Of a stretch of 64,000 nucleotides of DNA, positions 42,487 to 52,301 are shown in pieces. The DNA comes from Tenacibaculum sp. MAR_2009_124. Its GTDB lineage: Bacteria > Bacteroidota > Bacteroidia > Flavobacteriales > Flavobacteriaceae. The first letter of the stretch is position 1, and the number at the start of each line of letters is the position of its first letter. Location of the stretch: assembly GCF_900105455.1 (NCBI RefSeq), contig NZ_FNSF01000001.1:749001-813000 (forward strand), written 5' to 3'. Under the pieces are notes generated by a model. That model worked only from the letters and a program-made list of their open reading frames with translations. It had not been told where the DNA came from and did no database searches. The position numbers were made by a program, and so were the translations under genes.

Positions 42487-44579
42487 TATAAGTTATACGA
42501 TTTATGATTAATCATTTTTATAGCCTTTTCAACTGAGGTGACAGGAAGCTTACAAAATCCTTTTTCACAAACATAAATATAGGTTGCTCCTTCAACATAT
42601 TTATGTTTAAAAAGGGGTAACTCATCTGGTAAGTTTTCCTTGTTAAAATAGATCAAAGTATTTGGTAAATAAGTATTTTGAAACTTCCAAGATTTATTTT
42701 CTGCTTCAATTCCGACAACAACAATTTCTTTAATAGGAAACAATTCCTGCAAGTGAAGGTTTCCCCATTTTAAATAATTAGAGAAATTTTCTTTTAAATA
42801 GGGAGATATAGTCATTATCATTCTAGTAAATCTATCGTTATATGCTTTATTTCCATATATAATACTGAGTTGTTTTAGATTTTCGGCCATCACAGAATTA
42901 GGAGAAGGGAGCACTCCATCACTAAGTTTTACGATAGGAGATACTAAATCGGATTTTCGAGCATAAGTAAACATGTTATTTTTACCATCTCCAAAGTTTT
43001 CTACTACTATTTTAGTAAGATTGGAAGACCTCGTAGCATAAGTCGATTTACCTGTAATACTATAAAGCTTTAAATTGGCAGAAATATAGTAGGCATAATC
43101 GTCTAAAAAACCTTCTCTTTTTACAGCATTTTTATTAAATAAATGTTGTAATTTTCCGTTTGTAAAAGCTTCTGTATGTATAATCTCGGCTAAAGATTCT
43201 GCCATATTCAAGTAATTTTTGTCCCCTAATGCCTTATAAGCATCTAAAAAACCACTAATAAGTAGAGAATTCCAAGAAGTAATTTTTTTTATGTCTTTAT
43301 GTGGTTGAATTCTTTGTTTTCTTTTATTTAAAAGAAGATCGATAGATTTCATTTCTTCCCTAGAAAAGCTTGTTTCGATGGGGTTTTTGGATACGACATA
43401 GCTGCTATCATTATTTTCTTGAGGAATGAGTTTATAACTGCTAATAAACGAAGTGTACTTTTTACCAAGTGTTTTTTTAAGTTCATCTTTAGTCCAAACA
43501 TAATATGCCCCTTCTTTCCCTTCATTATCAGCATCAATTGAGGAAATATAACCTCCATTAGAGCTTTGCATATTTACTTCTAAGAATTGAATGGTTTTCT
43601 CTATAATATGTTTGTATTTCTGATCCTTGTATTTCATATAAGCATCGGCATAAGTACTTAAGATTTGTGCATTGGTATAGAGCATTTTTTCAAAATGAGG
43701 AAGTTGCCATTTATGATCAGTACTATACCTAAAAAAACCACCCTGTAAATGATCAAAAATACCGCCTTGATACATTTTATCAAGAGTCGTTTTAACTTGT
43801 TTAGAAACATCAGTGTCTTTCATTAAATACGCATAGTTCATTAAGAACTTTAAATTACCCGGTTTGATAAACTTTTCTTTGGTTATTTCTTGTCCATAAA
43901 TGGTGTCCCAAGAAGGTTTCCATAAAGTCATTTTATCAATAAAATCTTGTTTTGAAAACTTTGGGATATCAGTATTTATTTCGATTAAATTACTTGCTGT
44001 AAGTCCTTCTGATAACTTCTTTGCATAGGAAGTTAACTCTTCAGGTTTGTTTTTGTGTAGTTCTAAAATTTTTTGAAGAACTGAATTCCATTGTTTTTTG
44101 GTATGGTAAGTTCCTCCGTAAATAGGCTTACCGTTTGGTAGTAAAATAACATTTAAAGGCCATCCACCTTTTCCAGTCATGAGTTGCAAAGCACTCATGT
44201 ATAAATGATCAATATCAGGTCGTTCTTCTCTATCCACTTTTATGTTGACAAAATGATCATTCATAACGTTTGCCGTTTTTTGATCCTCAAATGTTTCCTT
44301 TTCCATCACATGACACCAGTGACAAGAGGAAAAACCAATACTTAAAACTATTAATTTGTTGTTTTCTTTGGCAAAATTTAAACTGCTATCATTCCAAGTG
44401 TTCCAAAAAACGGGATCGTCTGAGTGTTTTTTTAAATAAGGACTTAATTCATTGGTTAAAGTATTTTTGGTATTAGTGAAAGTACTAGTGTTTTTAGCTT
44501 TTTTTGAGCAGTTAACAATAAGTAAAACATTCATTAATAATAGAAATGAAAAGACTTTTGAAAAAGCGAAGTGCGTCAT
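42486..44579 (-). CDS. Thioredoxin-like DUF255 lipoprotein (YyaL/SPATA20 family)
   Basis: 697-aa protein with a thioredoxin-like N-terminal domain followed by an (alpha/alpha)6 glycosidase-like region. Signal peptide with lipobox at LLIVNC (Cys24). The CxxC site is C86-H-W-C89 in GFSSCHWCHVME. Conserved parts LNVILLPNGKPIYGGTYH and FRYSTDHKWQLPHFEKMLY fit the family. Many homologues are cytoplasmic; here a lipoprotein signal places it in the envelope. No enzymatic role is established. Confidence 0.9.
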   Translation of the reverse strand: MTHFAFSKVFSFLLLMNVLLIVNCSKKAKNTSTFTNTKNTLTNELSPYLKKHSDDPVFWNTWNDSSLNFAKENNKLIVLSIGFSSCHWCHVMEKETFEDQKTANVMNDHFVNIKVDREERPDIDHLYMSALQLMTGKGGWPLNVILLPNGKPIYGGTYHTKKQWNSVLQKILELHKNKPEELTSYAKKLSEGLTASNLIEINTDIPKFSKQDFIDKMTLWKPSWDTIYGQEITKEKFIKPGNLKFLMNYAYLMKDTDVSKQVKTTLDKMYQGGIFDHLQGGFFRYSTDHKWQLPHFEKMLYTNAQILSTYADAYMKYKDQKYKHIIEKTIQFLEVNMQSSNGGYISSIDADNEGKEGAYYVWTKDELKKTLGKKYTSFISSYKLIPQENNDSSYVVSKNPIETSFSREEMKSIDLLLNKRKQRIQPHKDIKKITSWNSLLISGFLDAYKALGDKNYLNMAESLAEIIHTEAFTNGKLQHLFNKNAVKREGFLDDYAYYISANLKLYSITGKSTYATRSSNLTKIVVENFGDGKNNMFTYARKSDLVSPIVKLSDGVLPSPNSVMAENLKQLSIIYGNKAYNDRFTRMIMTISPYLKENFSNYLKWGNLHLQELFPIKEIVVVGIEAENKSWKFQNTYLPNTLIYFNKENLPDELPLFKHKYVEGATYIYVCEKGFCKLPVTSVEKAIKMINHKSYNL

Positions 44580-44768
44580 AGTGAACGAAAATATAAAAAA
44601 TGATGTGATACTTAAAATGCTTAGTAGTTAAAAAGGGTTTTTGAATTAAATTAATCGTACAATTTGGTTTTTTGTCGAGTATTCTTTGTTTTTTAGGAAT
44701 TAGATTAAAAGAACATCCGGAATATTCTTAATTTAGTAAGCTTTATAATAAATAAACTGAAACTACAC

Positions 44769-47700
44769 ATGAAGGCATCTTTATCTTTATTAACACTTTT
44801 AATACTGATTTCAATTGGTTGTAAGAACAATCAGTCGATTGAAAAAGATAACATGTCAGTAAATTATCTTTTTGAAAAGTTGGATCAAGAAAAAACGAAT
44901 GTAGATTTTAAGAACACATTTAAAGAAACTCTATATTTTAATTTTCTGAATTACCCTTATGTGTATAATGGAGGTGGAGTAGCAGTGGGGGATATAAATA
45001 ATGACGGATTGGAAGATGTTTACTTTGGTTCTAATGAAGGTTCTAATAAATTATACATAAATAAGGGAAGTTTTGAATTTTTAGATGTTACAGTATCGGC
45101 AAAAGTAGAAGATGCCAAAGGTTGGACAACTGGGGTTTCAATGATAGATATAAATCAAGATGGTTGGTTGGATATTTATGTTTGTAAATCGGGTTCATTA
45201 CAAGATAATAACCTAAGAAGAAATAAACTTTTTATTAATAAACAAGATGGTACTTTTGAGGAAAGTGCTAAAGAATATGGATTAAATTCACCAGCATTTT
45301 CAACCCAAGGATATTATTTTGATTACGATAAAGATGGTGATATCGACATGTTTTTGGTGAATCATAGAGCAGACTTTAGAAACAATACAAGCATAGATGC
45401 TACTATAAAGAATAAAACTCACCCTTTAATGACTGATGAACTTTTTGAAAACGTTAATGGAAAATTTATAAATGTTACTCAAAAAGCAAACATAACTAAT
45501 AAAGCTTGGGGATTAAGTGCTGCTATAGGTGATTTTAATGATGATGGATGGGAGGATATTTTTGTTGCTAATGATTTTTTAGATGCCGATTACTTATACT
45601 TGAATAATGGTGATGGAACGTTTAAGAATACAGTGAATGCTACTTTTGATCATATTACAGCCAACAGTATGGGCTCTGATTTTGCTGATGTTAATAATGA
45701 TAATAAGTTAGATTTGGTGGTGGTAGATATGGTGTCTTCTGATCATAAAAGAAGCAAAGAGAATATGGCTACCATGAGTACCACAAATTTTCAGAAATTG
45801 GTAGATGAAGGGTATCATTATCAATATATGTCGAATATGCTTCAATTAAATTTAGGTGAAGGTGTGTTTGGTGAAATAGGACAATTAGCAGGGATTTCTA
45901 AAACCGATTGGAGTTGGTCTCCTTTATTGGCAGACTTTGATAATGATGGTTTTAAAGACTTACTTGTTACTAATGGAATTTACCATGATCTTTCAAATCA
46001 AGATTTTAGAAACCAAATGAGATCTAATATTATGAATCGAAAGAAGGTTACTCTAGAAGAAGCTATTGCCTTAATGCCTTCTACCAAAATTCCTAATCAA
46101 GTTTTTAAGAATACCAATGGTTATGTATTTAAATCGGCTAATGATACTTGGGGAATGAATGAAGCTATTAATTCCAATGGTGTTGCTTATGCCGACTTTG
46201 ATAATGATGGTGATTTGGATTTGGTGGTTAATAATCAAATGGAGGTGGCTAGTATTTATAAAAACACACAAACCAATAACTTTATAAACATTGATTTAGA
46301 GGGGAATAATAATAATAGAGGTGCTATTGGCACAAAAGTGAAGTTGTTTTCAAATGGAAATATTCAAAGTCAACAATTATACCCTAGTAGAGGTTTTCAA
46401 TCCTCTGTAAGTCATACGTTACATTTTGGAATCGGAAAAAATGAGTCAATCGATAGTTTGTTCGTTTACTGGCCGTCAGGAAATATATCGAATCTGAGAA
46501 ATGTGGGAAAAAATCAGTTCTTAGAATTAGCGGAGGAAGAATCTATAGCCCATTCAGAGAAAAAACGAAATACCTCTTTGTTTACACTTTTAGAGGGGAG
46601 TGATTTTGGCATTAATTTTAGACATGTAGATAAGCAGTTCAATGATTATAAGAAACAGTTGTTATTACCACAGAAACAGAGTGAAAAAGGAAAAGCTTTA
46701 TGTGTTGGTGATGTTAATGGGGATGAGTTAGACGACTTTTTTGTAGGAAATGGGAAAGGATATAGTGCGAAGCTGTACTTACAAACTGCAAAAGGTGTTT
46801 TTATTGAAAATAGTAATATTACTTTTGTAAAAGAAGCTAAATATGAGGACCGATCTGCAGCGTTTTTTGACATTGATTCTGATGGAGATCTAGACTTATT
46901 TGTTGCTAGTGGAAGCTACGAAGATGGTATGGATAGTGATGATTTAATAGATAGAGTTTATCTAAATGATGGTAAAGGAAATTTTGAGAAGTCAAAAAAG
47001 CATCACCCTCAAATAAAAATGCTTAGTTCTGTTGTAAAACCTTTCGATTTTGATAATGATGGAGATATGGATCTTTTCGTTGGAGGAGGAGTTATACCGG
47101 GAAAATATCCATCTGCCTTTCCTTCAAAATGGTTTAAAAATGAAAATGGAAAACTGATTGATGCAACTTCAGATTTAATAGATGATGCAGGTGATATTAA
47201 TATGGTAAATGATGCGGTATTTAACGATATTGATAATGATGGGCTTGCTGATTTAATTGTTGTAGGAGAATGGATGCCTGTTGTAGTTTTTAAAAATAAC
47301 AAAGGTAAATTTGAAAGAATTCCGAACGAAAGTTTAAATAGTATAGGATGGCATTATTCGGTGTACCCAAGCGATGTTGATTCTGATGGAAAGATGGATT
47401 TTATAATAGGGAATATTGGAAACAATAATAAATTTAAACCTTCAGTAGACAAGCCACTTCATATCTATGCTAATGATTTTGATAAAAATGAGAATATTGA
47501 TGTAGTTTTAAGTAAAGAAACAAAGGAGGGTGGGTTGTTGCCTGTTAGAGGGAAGGAGTGTTCTTCCGAGCAGCTTCCAGTTTTGAATTCAAAGTTTAAG
47601 ACGTATAAACAATTTGCAAATGCAAGTTTATCAGATATTTATGGAGAAATTGCATTAGAAAATTCAATTCATTTTAAAGCAACTAATTTTAGTTCTTTTG

Positions 47701-48041
47701 TATTGAGGAATAGAGGAGGTTTTACATTTGAGCTGGAAAAGTTACCTGTTCAATCGCAATTTGGACCAACAACAACTTTTGTTTCTATGAAAGATAAAAT
47801 AAACAATGACGAATTTATTTTAGGAGCTGGGGCGGTTTATGAGGCAGAGGTAGAAACCGTAAGGTATGATGGTAATAAAGGCTATTTGTTAAAGAAGAAT
47901 GGGAGTGATGTAGAGGCTGAGTTTTTAAATATTTTTGATAAATTACAAGTAAAAGCATTAAAGTCAATAACGATAGCAAATAAAAACTACATTCTTGTTT
48001 TATGTAAAAATGAAGGAGTTAAGTTGCTTGAAAAGAATTGA
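44769..48041 (+). CDS. Large VCBS/FG-GAP repeat lipoprotein with ASPIC/UnbV domain
   Basis: 1090-aa surface or periplasmic lipoprotein. Lipobox at ISIGC (Cys18). Many DxNxDGxxD calcium-binding FG-GAP/VCBS units (GDINNDGLEDVYFG, DINQDGWLDIYV, DFDNDGFKDLLV and others) make up a double beta-propeller. An ASPIC/UnbV domain lies at about 510-585 (AIGTKVKLFSNG, SRGFQSSVSHTLHFG, VYWPSG). Such genes are frequent in Bacteroidota polysaccharide loci, often with SusCD, but no SusCD pair adjoins this one. Substrate unknown. Confidence 0.9.
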   Translation: MKASLSLLTLLILISIGCKNNQSIEKDNMSVNYLFEKLDQEKTNVDFKNTFKETLYFNFLNYPYVYNGGGVAVGDINNDGLEDVYFGSNEGSNKLYINKGSFEFLDVTVSAKVEDAKGWTTGVSMIDINQDGWLDIYVCKSGSLQDNNLRRNKLFINKQDGTFEESAKEYGLNSPAFSTQGYYFDYDKDGDIDMFLVNHRADFRNNTSIDATIKNKTHPLMTDELFENVNGKFINVTQKANITNKAWGLSAAIGDFNDDGWEDIFVANDFLDADYLYLNNGDGTFKNTVNATFDHITANSMGSDFADVNNDNKLDLVVVDMVSSDHKRSKENMATMSTTNFQKLVDEGYHYQYMSNMLQLNLGEGVFGEIGQLAGISKTDWSWSPLLADFDNDGFKDLLVTNGIYHDLSNQDFRNQMRSNIMNRKKVTLEEAIALMPSTKIPNQVFKNTNGYVFKSANDTWGMNEAINSNGVAYADFDNDGDLDLVVNNQMEVASIYKNTQTNNFINIDLEGNNNNRGAIGTKVKLFSNGNIQSQQLYPSRGFQSSVSHTLHFGIGKNESIDSLFVYWPSGNISNLRNVGKNQFLELAEEESIAHSEKKRNTSLFTLLEGSDFGINFRHVDKQFNDYKKQLLLPQKQSEKGKALCVGDVNGDELDDFFVGNGKGYSAKLYLQTAKGVFIENSNITFVKEAKYEDRSAAFFDIDSDGDLDLFVASGSYEDGMDSDDLIDRVYLNDGKGNFEKSKKHHPQIKMLSSVVKPFDFDNDGDMDLFVGGGVIPGKYPSAFPSKWFKNENGKLIDATSDLIDDAGDINMVNDAVFNDIDNDGLADLIVVGEWMPVVVFKNNKGKFERIPNESLNSIGWHYSVYPSDVDSDGKMDFIIGNIGNNNKFKPSVDKPLHIYANDFDKNENIDVVLSKETKEGGLLPVRGKECSSEQLPVLNSKFKTYKQFANASLSDIYGEIALENSIHFKATNFSSFVLRNRGGFTFELEKLPVQSQFGPTTTFVSMKDKINNDEFILGAGAVYEAEVETVRYDGNKGYLLKKNGSDVEAEFLNIFDKLQVKALKSITIANKNYILVLCKNEGVKLLEKN

Positions 48042-48069
48042 TTTGGTTTGTTAGTCGTCTGTATTTGTT

Positions 48070-48810
48070 TTAGAACTGGTTTGAAGAATTAATTTTGAAT
48101 TCCATAGGGAAACTATAAGCGACGTTTACATTTTTGTTGTCGTTCTTTCCAGGAATAAATTGAGGTAACATTGATACAATTCGAACGGCTTCTTTCTTTA
48201 GTAATTCTGTGTTTTCAAACGAGATTGTTTCAATATTTGTAACATTTCCTTCTTTATTAATAACAAAGCTAACCTGAATAACACCTTCAATTTTGTAGTC
48301 TAAAGCTTCCTTTGGATATGTGAAATTATTATTGATATGTTCTTGCATTTTATCGTTAAAACAATTGTATTGATCTTCTGAGTTTTCGTTGCAGTTTGAA
48401 AAGATAGGAACACTATCTACTTCAGAAAAAGAAATGGTATTTTCTTTTGAAGTCTTTATTATAGAGGTGACTAAACTCGTAATATTTTTTTTGATATTTG
48501 CTAATTCAATACTTTTAACAGAGTTATGATTGTTAGTGTTGTCAGTGATTTCAGCCAATAAATTTCTATTCTTGCTATTTTTTCTTCTCTTTAAATACCT
48601 TGTGTTTAATGAAAAGACTTTACTAGTACTTTTATTATCCTCCACAGTTTTACATTTGTTTATTAAAGAAATTGAATTTAAATCTGTTTGCTCTTCGTTT
48701 TCCTCAGAACAATGTTGCGAGAAGTTCTGTTGAACTATAAAAGAAAACAGCAACGGCATTATTGTTCTTGAAATAAATCCTAATTCTTTTAATATTTTAT
48801 GAGAATACAT
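48070..48810 (-). CDS. Signal-peptide TonB-CTD protein, copy 1
   Basis: 246-aa exported protein with a C-terminal TonB domain (about 160-240; FTYPKEALDYKIEGVIQVSF, LPQFIPGK, YSFPMEF). A signal peptide with a long n-region precedes QQNFSQHC. The middle has a conserved NSISL-x-NKC, RYLKRRK and ELANIKKNI segment also found in the copies at 49419 and 60648. It lacks the N-terminal anchor and Pro-rich spacer of classical TonB, so energy transduction is doubtful. Four to five conserved cysteines suggest disulfides. Tandem with copy 2, with 608 bases of apparently non-coding DNA between. Confidence 0.8.
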   Translation of the reverse strand: MYSHKILKELGFISRTIMPLLFSFIVQQNFSQHCSEENEEQTDLNSISLINKCKTVEDNKSTSKVFSLNTRYLKRRKNSKNRNLLAEITDNTNNHNSVKSIELANIKKNITSLVTSIIKTSKENTISFSEVDSVPIFSNCNENSEDQYNCFNDKMQEHINNNFTYPKEALDYKIEGVIQVSFVINKEGNVTNIETISFENTELLKKEAVRIVSMLPQFIPGKNDNKNVNVAYSFPMEFKINSSNQF

Positions 48811-49418
48811 ACAATACAGATTTTGTAATTTATTTCAAATATAAAGGAGTATAAAAGTGTACACTTTCAGTTGTAGGTAGTTAAACAAGTACGGTCGATG
48901 AGTTGCTTGAAACTGAAGATGAAAAAAAGATGCAAAAACTATTTTAATGTATGTATTGTTGTTATTGGTGTGTAGATGGTTGTTTGTTAGTTGTTTTAGG
49001 TATGTTGAAAAAGATTGATAAAGGTGGAATTAACAATAGTATCCGAAAAAGGGTAAAACTTTAAACTAAGAATTTTTTGGATATCCATTTTTTGATTTAA
49101 AATTTTCGTTTTGAAAGAATTCAGTATTTATTTAAGCTAAATAGTAAGGTGATTATGACGAAGTAATTACCTGATGCCTACATTAAGACTTTTAAGAAGG
49201 TTTTAAATAGATTGCTAGTAAAATCTAATAGGAATACTTTGTTTTAGAAGTTGGTTTTGTTTAAAAGCAGTGGTTTCAATTGACAATAGAGATTATAATG
49301 TTTAGTATAAATACATTAAAACGGGAATCTTAAATATATACAGTTTTCTTATAATGCTATTGAGATCAAAGTTGTTGTTGGTTTAAATAGTGATGTTGCT
49401 TTTGTAGACCTTCCAGTT
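48811..49418. other. 608-base non-coding stretch between TonB-CTD copies
   Basis: No open reading frame of note, tRNA or hairpin terminator was recognised. The part near 48892-48980 resembles the DNA upstream of copy 2 (50252-50340). The remainder is AT-rich and unassigned; it may contain a leader or small RNA, but nothing supports one directly. Confidence 0.5.
48892..48980. repeat. Duplicated upstream block, copy 1
   Basis: About 89 bases upstream of TonB-CTD copy 1 that match the block at 50252-50340, sharing GATGAAAAA, a GTGAGTTGC/GATGAGTTGC core, TTATGTATG/TAATGTATG and GTGTAGATGG. Similarity by eye is about 70 percent with one or two gaps. It probably duplicated with the gene and could include the promoter. 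Confidence 0.55.
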
Positions 49419-50132
49419 CTAATATTGGTTTGTGGTATCAATTTTAAATTCCATTGGAAAACTATAGGTTACGGTTACCAATTTATTGTTGCTTTTTCCG
49501 GGTATAAACTTCGGTAATAGAGATACGATACGTACCGCTTCTTTTTTCAATATTTCAGTGTTTTGAGACGAAATCGTTTTAATGTTTGTAATATTTCCTT
49601 TCGTATTAATGTCAAAACTTACCAATACTACACCTTCCATCTTTCGATCTAAAGCTTCTTCTGGATACGTAAAATTATTACTGATATGCTCTTGCATTTT
49701 AATATTAAAACAATTGTATACATCATTTGAGTTTTCATCACATTCAACGAATAAGGGCACATTATCTACTTCTGCAAACGGAATTGTTTTTTCTTCTATA
49801 GTATTCGTTATTGAAGTGGCTAAACTATTTATATTCTTTTTGATATTTGCTAATTCAAGATTTTCAACAGAGTGATGCTCTTTTTTTTGATCAATTATAC
49901 TAGGATGTAAATCTCTAGTAGCGTTAAATTTTCTCTTCTTTAAGAATCTGTTGTTTAGTGAAAAATTAGTCGATACAATGCCTTCATTGTTTTCCGACTC
50001 TTCAAGTTTACATTTTTTTATTGAAGAAATTGAATTTGAATCGTCCTGTTTTTTATCATCTTCAGAACAGTGCTGGGAGAAATTTTGTTGGATTACAAAA
50101 CAAAATATTATTAATATTACTCTTTTCAACAT
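49419..50132 (-). CDS. Signal-peptide TonB-CTD protein, copy 2
   Basis: 237-aa paralogue of copy 1, about 60 percent identical by eye in the C-terminal domain. The ATG at 50132 gives a normal signal peptide (MLKRVILIIFCFVIQQNFSQ); the frame extends to 50216 but aligns there with sequence not used as a start in copy 1. It shares QHCSED, NSISS-x-KKC, RFLKKRK, ELANIKKNI, and the YPEEALDRKMEGVVLVSF and LPKFIPGK parts of the TonB domain. Function is unknown. Confidence 0.8.
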   Translation of the reverse strand: MLKRVILIIFCFVIQQNFSQHCSEDDKKQDDSNSISSIKKCKLEESENNEGIVSTNFSLNNRFLKKRKFNATRDLHPSIIDQKKEHHSVENLELANIKKNINSLATSITNTIEEKTIPFAEVDNVPLFVECDENSNDVYNCFNIKMQEHISNNFTYPEEALDRKMEGVVLVSFDINTKGNITNIKTISSQNTEILKKEAVRIVSLLPKFIPGKSNNKLVTVTYSFPMEFKIDTTNQY

Positions 50133-50251
50133 AAATCGTGCTTCTTTTAATTTTTTATGGTAATACTTACGGTGGGGGGTCTTGTAATTACTATCAAATA
50201 TAAAAGAGTTCTTCAATTTTTTGTTTTTTAATAGATAATTGGACTCATTTT

Positions 50252-50340
50252 ATCGGTGAGTTGCATTCAACTACAGATGAAAAACACATGTGAAAGCATT
50301 AATTTATGTATGTGTTGGTTGTTTTTTAGTGTAGATGGGT
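50252..50340. repeat. Duplicated upstream block, copy 2
   Basis: Counterpart of 48892-48980, lying 120-210 bases before the copy 2 start. See that entry for the shared words. Confidence 0.55.
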
Positions 50341-50409
50341 AGTATTTTTATGTATTTGGTCTATTTTGTGTAGGGGCAACAAGTGTCAATAACGCCCCAA
50401 AAGAGGTTT

Positions 50410-51189
50410 TTAAAGGAATGATTTCCATAATATTCGTAAACTAACGAAAGCAATTAGTATGGCTGTTGCCTTTTTCAATTGGATGGGGCTGAGTAGTTTA
50501 TTACTTAGTCTATTGCCTAACATACCACCTAAAAAAACGGTAGTAATTAAGATAGAAGTAAGGAACCATTCAATATGGAAATTAGGATTAGAAAATTGCC
50601 CCATTATACCGCTAATCGAATTTACCAAAATGAAAAAACTCGCCGTTGCTGCAATTTTTTTAGGAGTGTCCCAATTTATGAGATGTAAAAAAGGAGCTAG
50701 AAAAATACCACCTCCAATACCAACAATTCCAGAGATAAAGCCAATACTTCCTCCGTATAAAGCGTTTTTCGAAATCTTTGTTTTTTTGAGGGAATCTTCT
50801 TTTGCTACAATTTTTTGAGATTTCCACATAACAATTGCCGCTAAAAAGAGAGTAGAGCCTAGTAAAATAAAGAATGATGTTTCTTTAATTTTTAAATAAC
50901 CACCAATGAATGCCAAAGGAATGCTAAAAATAACCAAAGGAATAACTTTTTGCCAAGGGTACTTTTCATGCTTCAGATATATAAATATATTTCCCGAAAC
51001 AACAACAATATTACATAAAAGGGAAGTTGCTCTAATTTGAGAAAAAGTGATACTTGTTAAGGCCAATACGGCTAAATAACTTGAACCACCTCCAAAACCT
51101 ACAGAAGAGTAAAGAACTGCAATTATGAAGAATAAAATTATCAGATACCAATGATTAATTATAAGGTCAGTTACTAACGTTAGGGTCAT
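50410..51189 (-). CDS. TauE/SafE-family permease (DUF81)
   Basis: Membrane transporter of the sulfite exporter / TSUP family, 259 aa with about 8 transmembrane helices. Two conserved repeats are visible: SSVGFGGGSSYLAVLAL near 27-43 and GFISGIVGIGGGIFLAP near 145-161, each with the glycine-rich TSUP motif. It may export sulfite, sulfoacetate or other organosulfonates. It follows the AraC gene by 23 bases and may be co-transcribed with it, although the substrate link is not evident. Confidence 0.92.
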   Translation of the reverse strand: MTLTLVTDLIINHWYLIILFFIIAVLYSSVGFGGGSSYLAVLALTSITFSQIRATSLLCNIVVVSGNIFIYLKHEKYPWQKVIPLVIFSIPLAFIGGYLKIKETSFFILLGSTLFLAAIVMWKSQKIVAKEDSLKKTKISKNALYGGSIGFISGIVGIGGGIFLAPFLHLINWDTPKKIAATASFFILVNSISGIMGQFSNPNFHIEWFLTSILITTVFLGGMLGNRLSNKLLSPIQLKKATAILIAFVSLRILWKSFL

Positions 51190-51212
51190 ATATTCTTAAA
51201 AAGCTAAAAATA

Positions 51213-52130
51213 CTAAAGTAGAATCGATTTTTTAAATTGTTGAGGAGTCATTAATTCCATTTTTTTAAACTGACGATTAAAGTAGCTAGTACTGTTAAAG
51301 CCAGATTTGAAAGCAATTTCAGACATTCTGTAATTTTTAGATTCTCTCATTAGTTTTTTCGAAAACTTAATTTTTTCAGCATTTATGTAATCAATAGGAG
51401 AAATTCCTAGGGTGTTTTTAAACTGCTTGTGAAAGTGAGAAGCGCTCATATAGGCTTTCTTAGCCAATAATTCAACGGTGATATTCTTATTTGTTAAATT
51501 TTCTTTGATGAATTTAATCACAATACCAATTCGTGTGTCCGAAAAAGTTCGGTCTTTATCGTTCAAGATTAATGATTTGGCTTTTGTTTGAAGAAGTCTT
51601 ACAATAAGTTCCTGAATCATTAAATTTAAAAGTACATCTTTTGAAGAGTTGTTTTGAATAAAAGTATGAGTTAGCCTCAAAACTAAATGATTAATATCTT
51701 CATTGTGAAGTAAATGAGAACATTGATCACTCAAATTCCATTGGTTATTTTCGTTTTCAATAGCTACAGATTGATTGAAATTGTAAACGACTTCCTCAAT
51801 CTTATGAGTATCAATTCCTAAAGCTAAACATTGGGTAGGAGATTCTTTCGTAGCAATAGGAAAGTCAATAATCATTTCTTTATTGGAAGGCATTACTACA
51901 GACTCTCCAGGAACAAAATCGAAAGTAGGTGTATTAGGTAAGTACATTCTTTTTTTACCTGAAAGCATACTAGCAATAACAGGAAAATCAAAAGTTAATG
52001 AAACCTTTTCAGCATAGGCATGTGTTTCGAAAATATTCAACTCTGAAAACTCAGCGTTATAGGTCGTTTTATTTTCGATTAAAGTAGTAAGTTTTCTTTG
52101 TTGCTTATGCTGATTTAACAATGGATTCAT
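51213..52130 (-). CDS. AraC-family regulator divergent from aldehyde dehydrogenase
   Basis: 305-aa transcription regulator from the ATG at 52130; the open frame to 52274 encodes an unlikely hydrophobic N-terminus. An AraC_N-type sensor domain (about 20-150; YNAEFSELNIFETHAYAEK in part) precedes the double HTH, LLAKKAYMSASHFHKQFK and MSEIAFKSGFNSTSYFNRQFK (shown in part). Its divergent arrangement with the aldehyde dehydrogenase suggests that it controls that gene in response to an aldehyde or alcohol. This is inference from layout. Confidence 0.9.
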   Translation of the reverse strand: MNPLLNQHKQQRKLTTLIENKTTYNAEFSELNIFETHAYAEKVSLTFDFPVIASMLSGKKRMYLPNTPTFDFVPGESVVMPSNKEMIIDFPIATKESPTQCLALGIDTHKIEEVVYNFNQSVAIENENNQWNLSDQCSHLLHNEDINHLVLRLTHTFIQNNSSKDVLLNLMIQELIVRLLQTKAKSLILNDKDRTFSDTRIGIVIKFIKENLTNKNITVELLAKKAYMSASHFHKQFKNTLGISPIDYINAEKIKFSKKLMRESKNYRMSEIAFKSGFNSTSYFNRQFKKMELMTPQQFKKSILL

Positions 52131-52205
52131 ACACAATATTACGAAATATAAAGGATAAATAGAAAATATGATAGATATGTGCAATGAATTAATAAATATG
52201 TTCAT

Positions 52206-52234
52206 TTTGTTTTGTATTTGATAAAATACCTTTG
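52206..52234 (+). promoter_or_regulatory. Promoter of the aldehyde dehydrogenase gene
   Basis: TTTG at 52206-52209, a 17-base spacer and TACCTTTG at 52227-52234 fit the Bacteroidota consensus. About 67 bases remain to the start codon, within the divergent AraC region. Confidence 0.6.
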
Positions 52235-52301
52235 TAAATATTGTTTTATTCGTATTAATTCGGGGTGTAAACAATGGATTGTTAATTTAAACCATTAATC
52301 T

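Noticed and set aside
52131..52274. Longer start for the AraC regulator
   Set aside because: The extra 48 residues are hydrophobic and AT-driven, and they cover the divergent promoter region.
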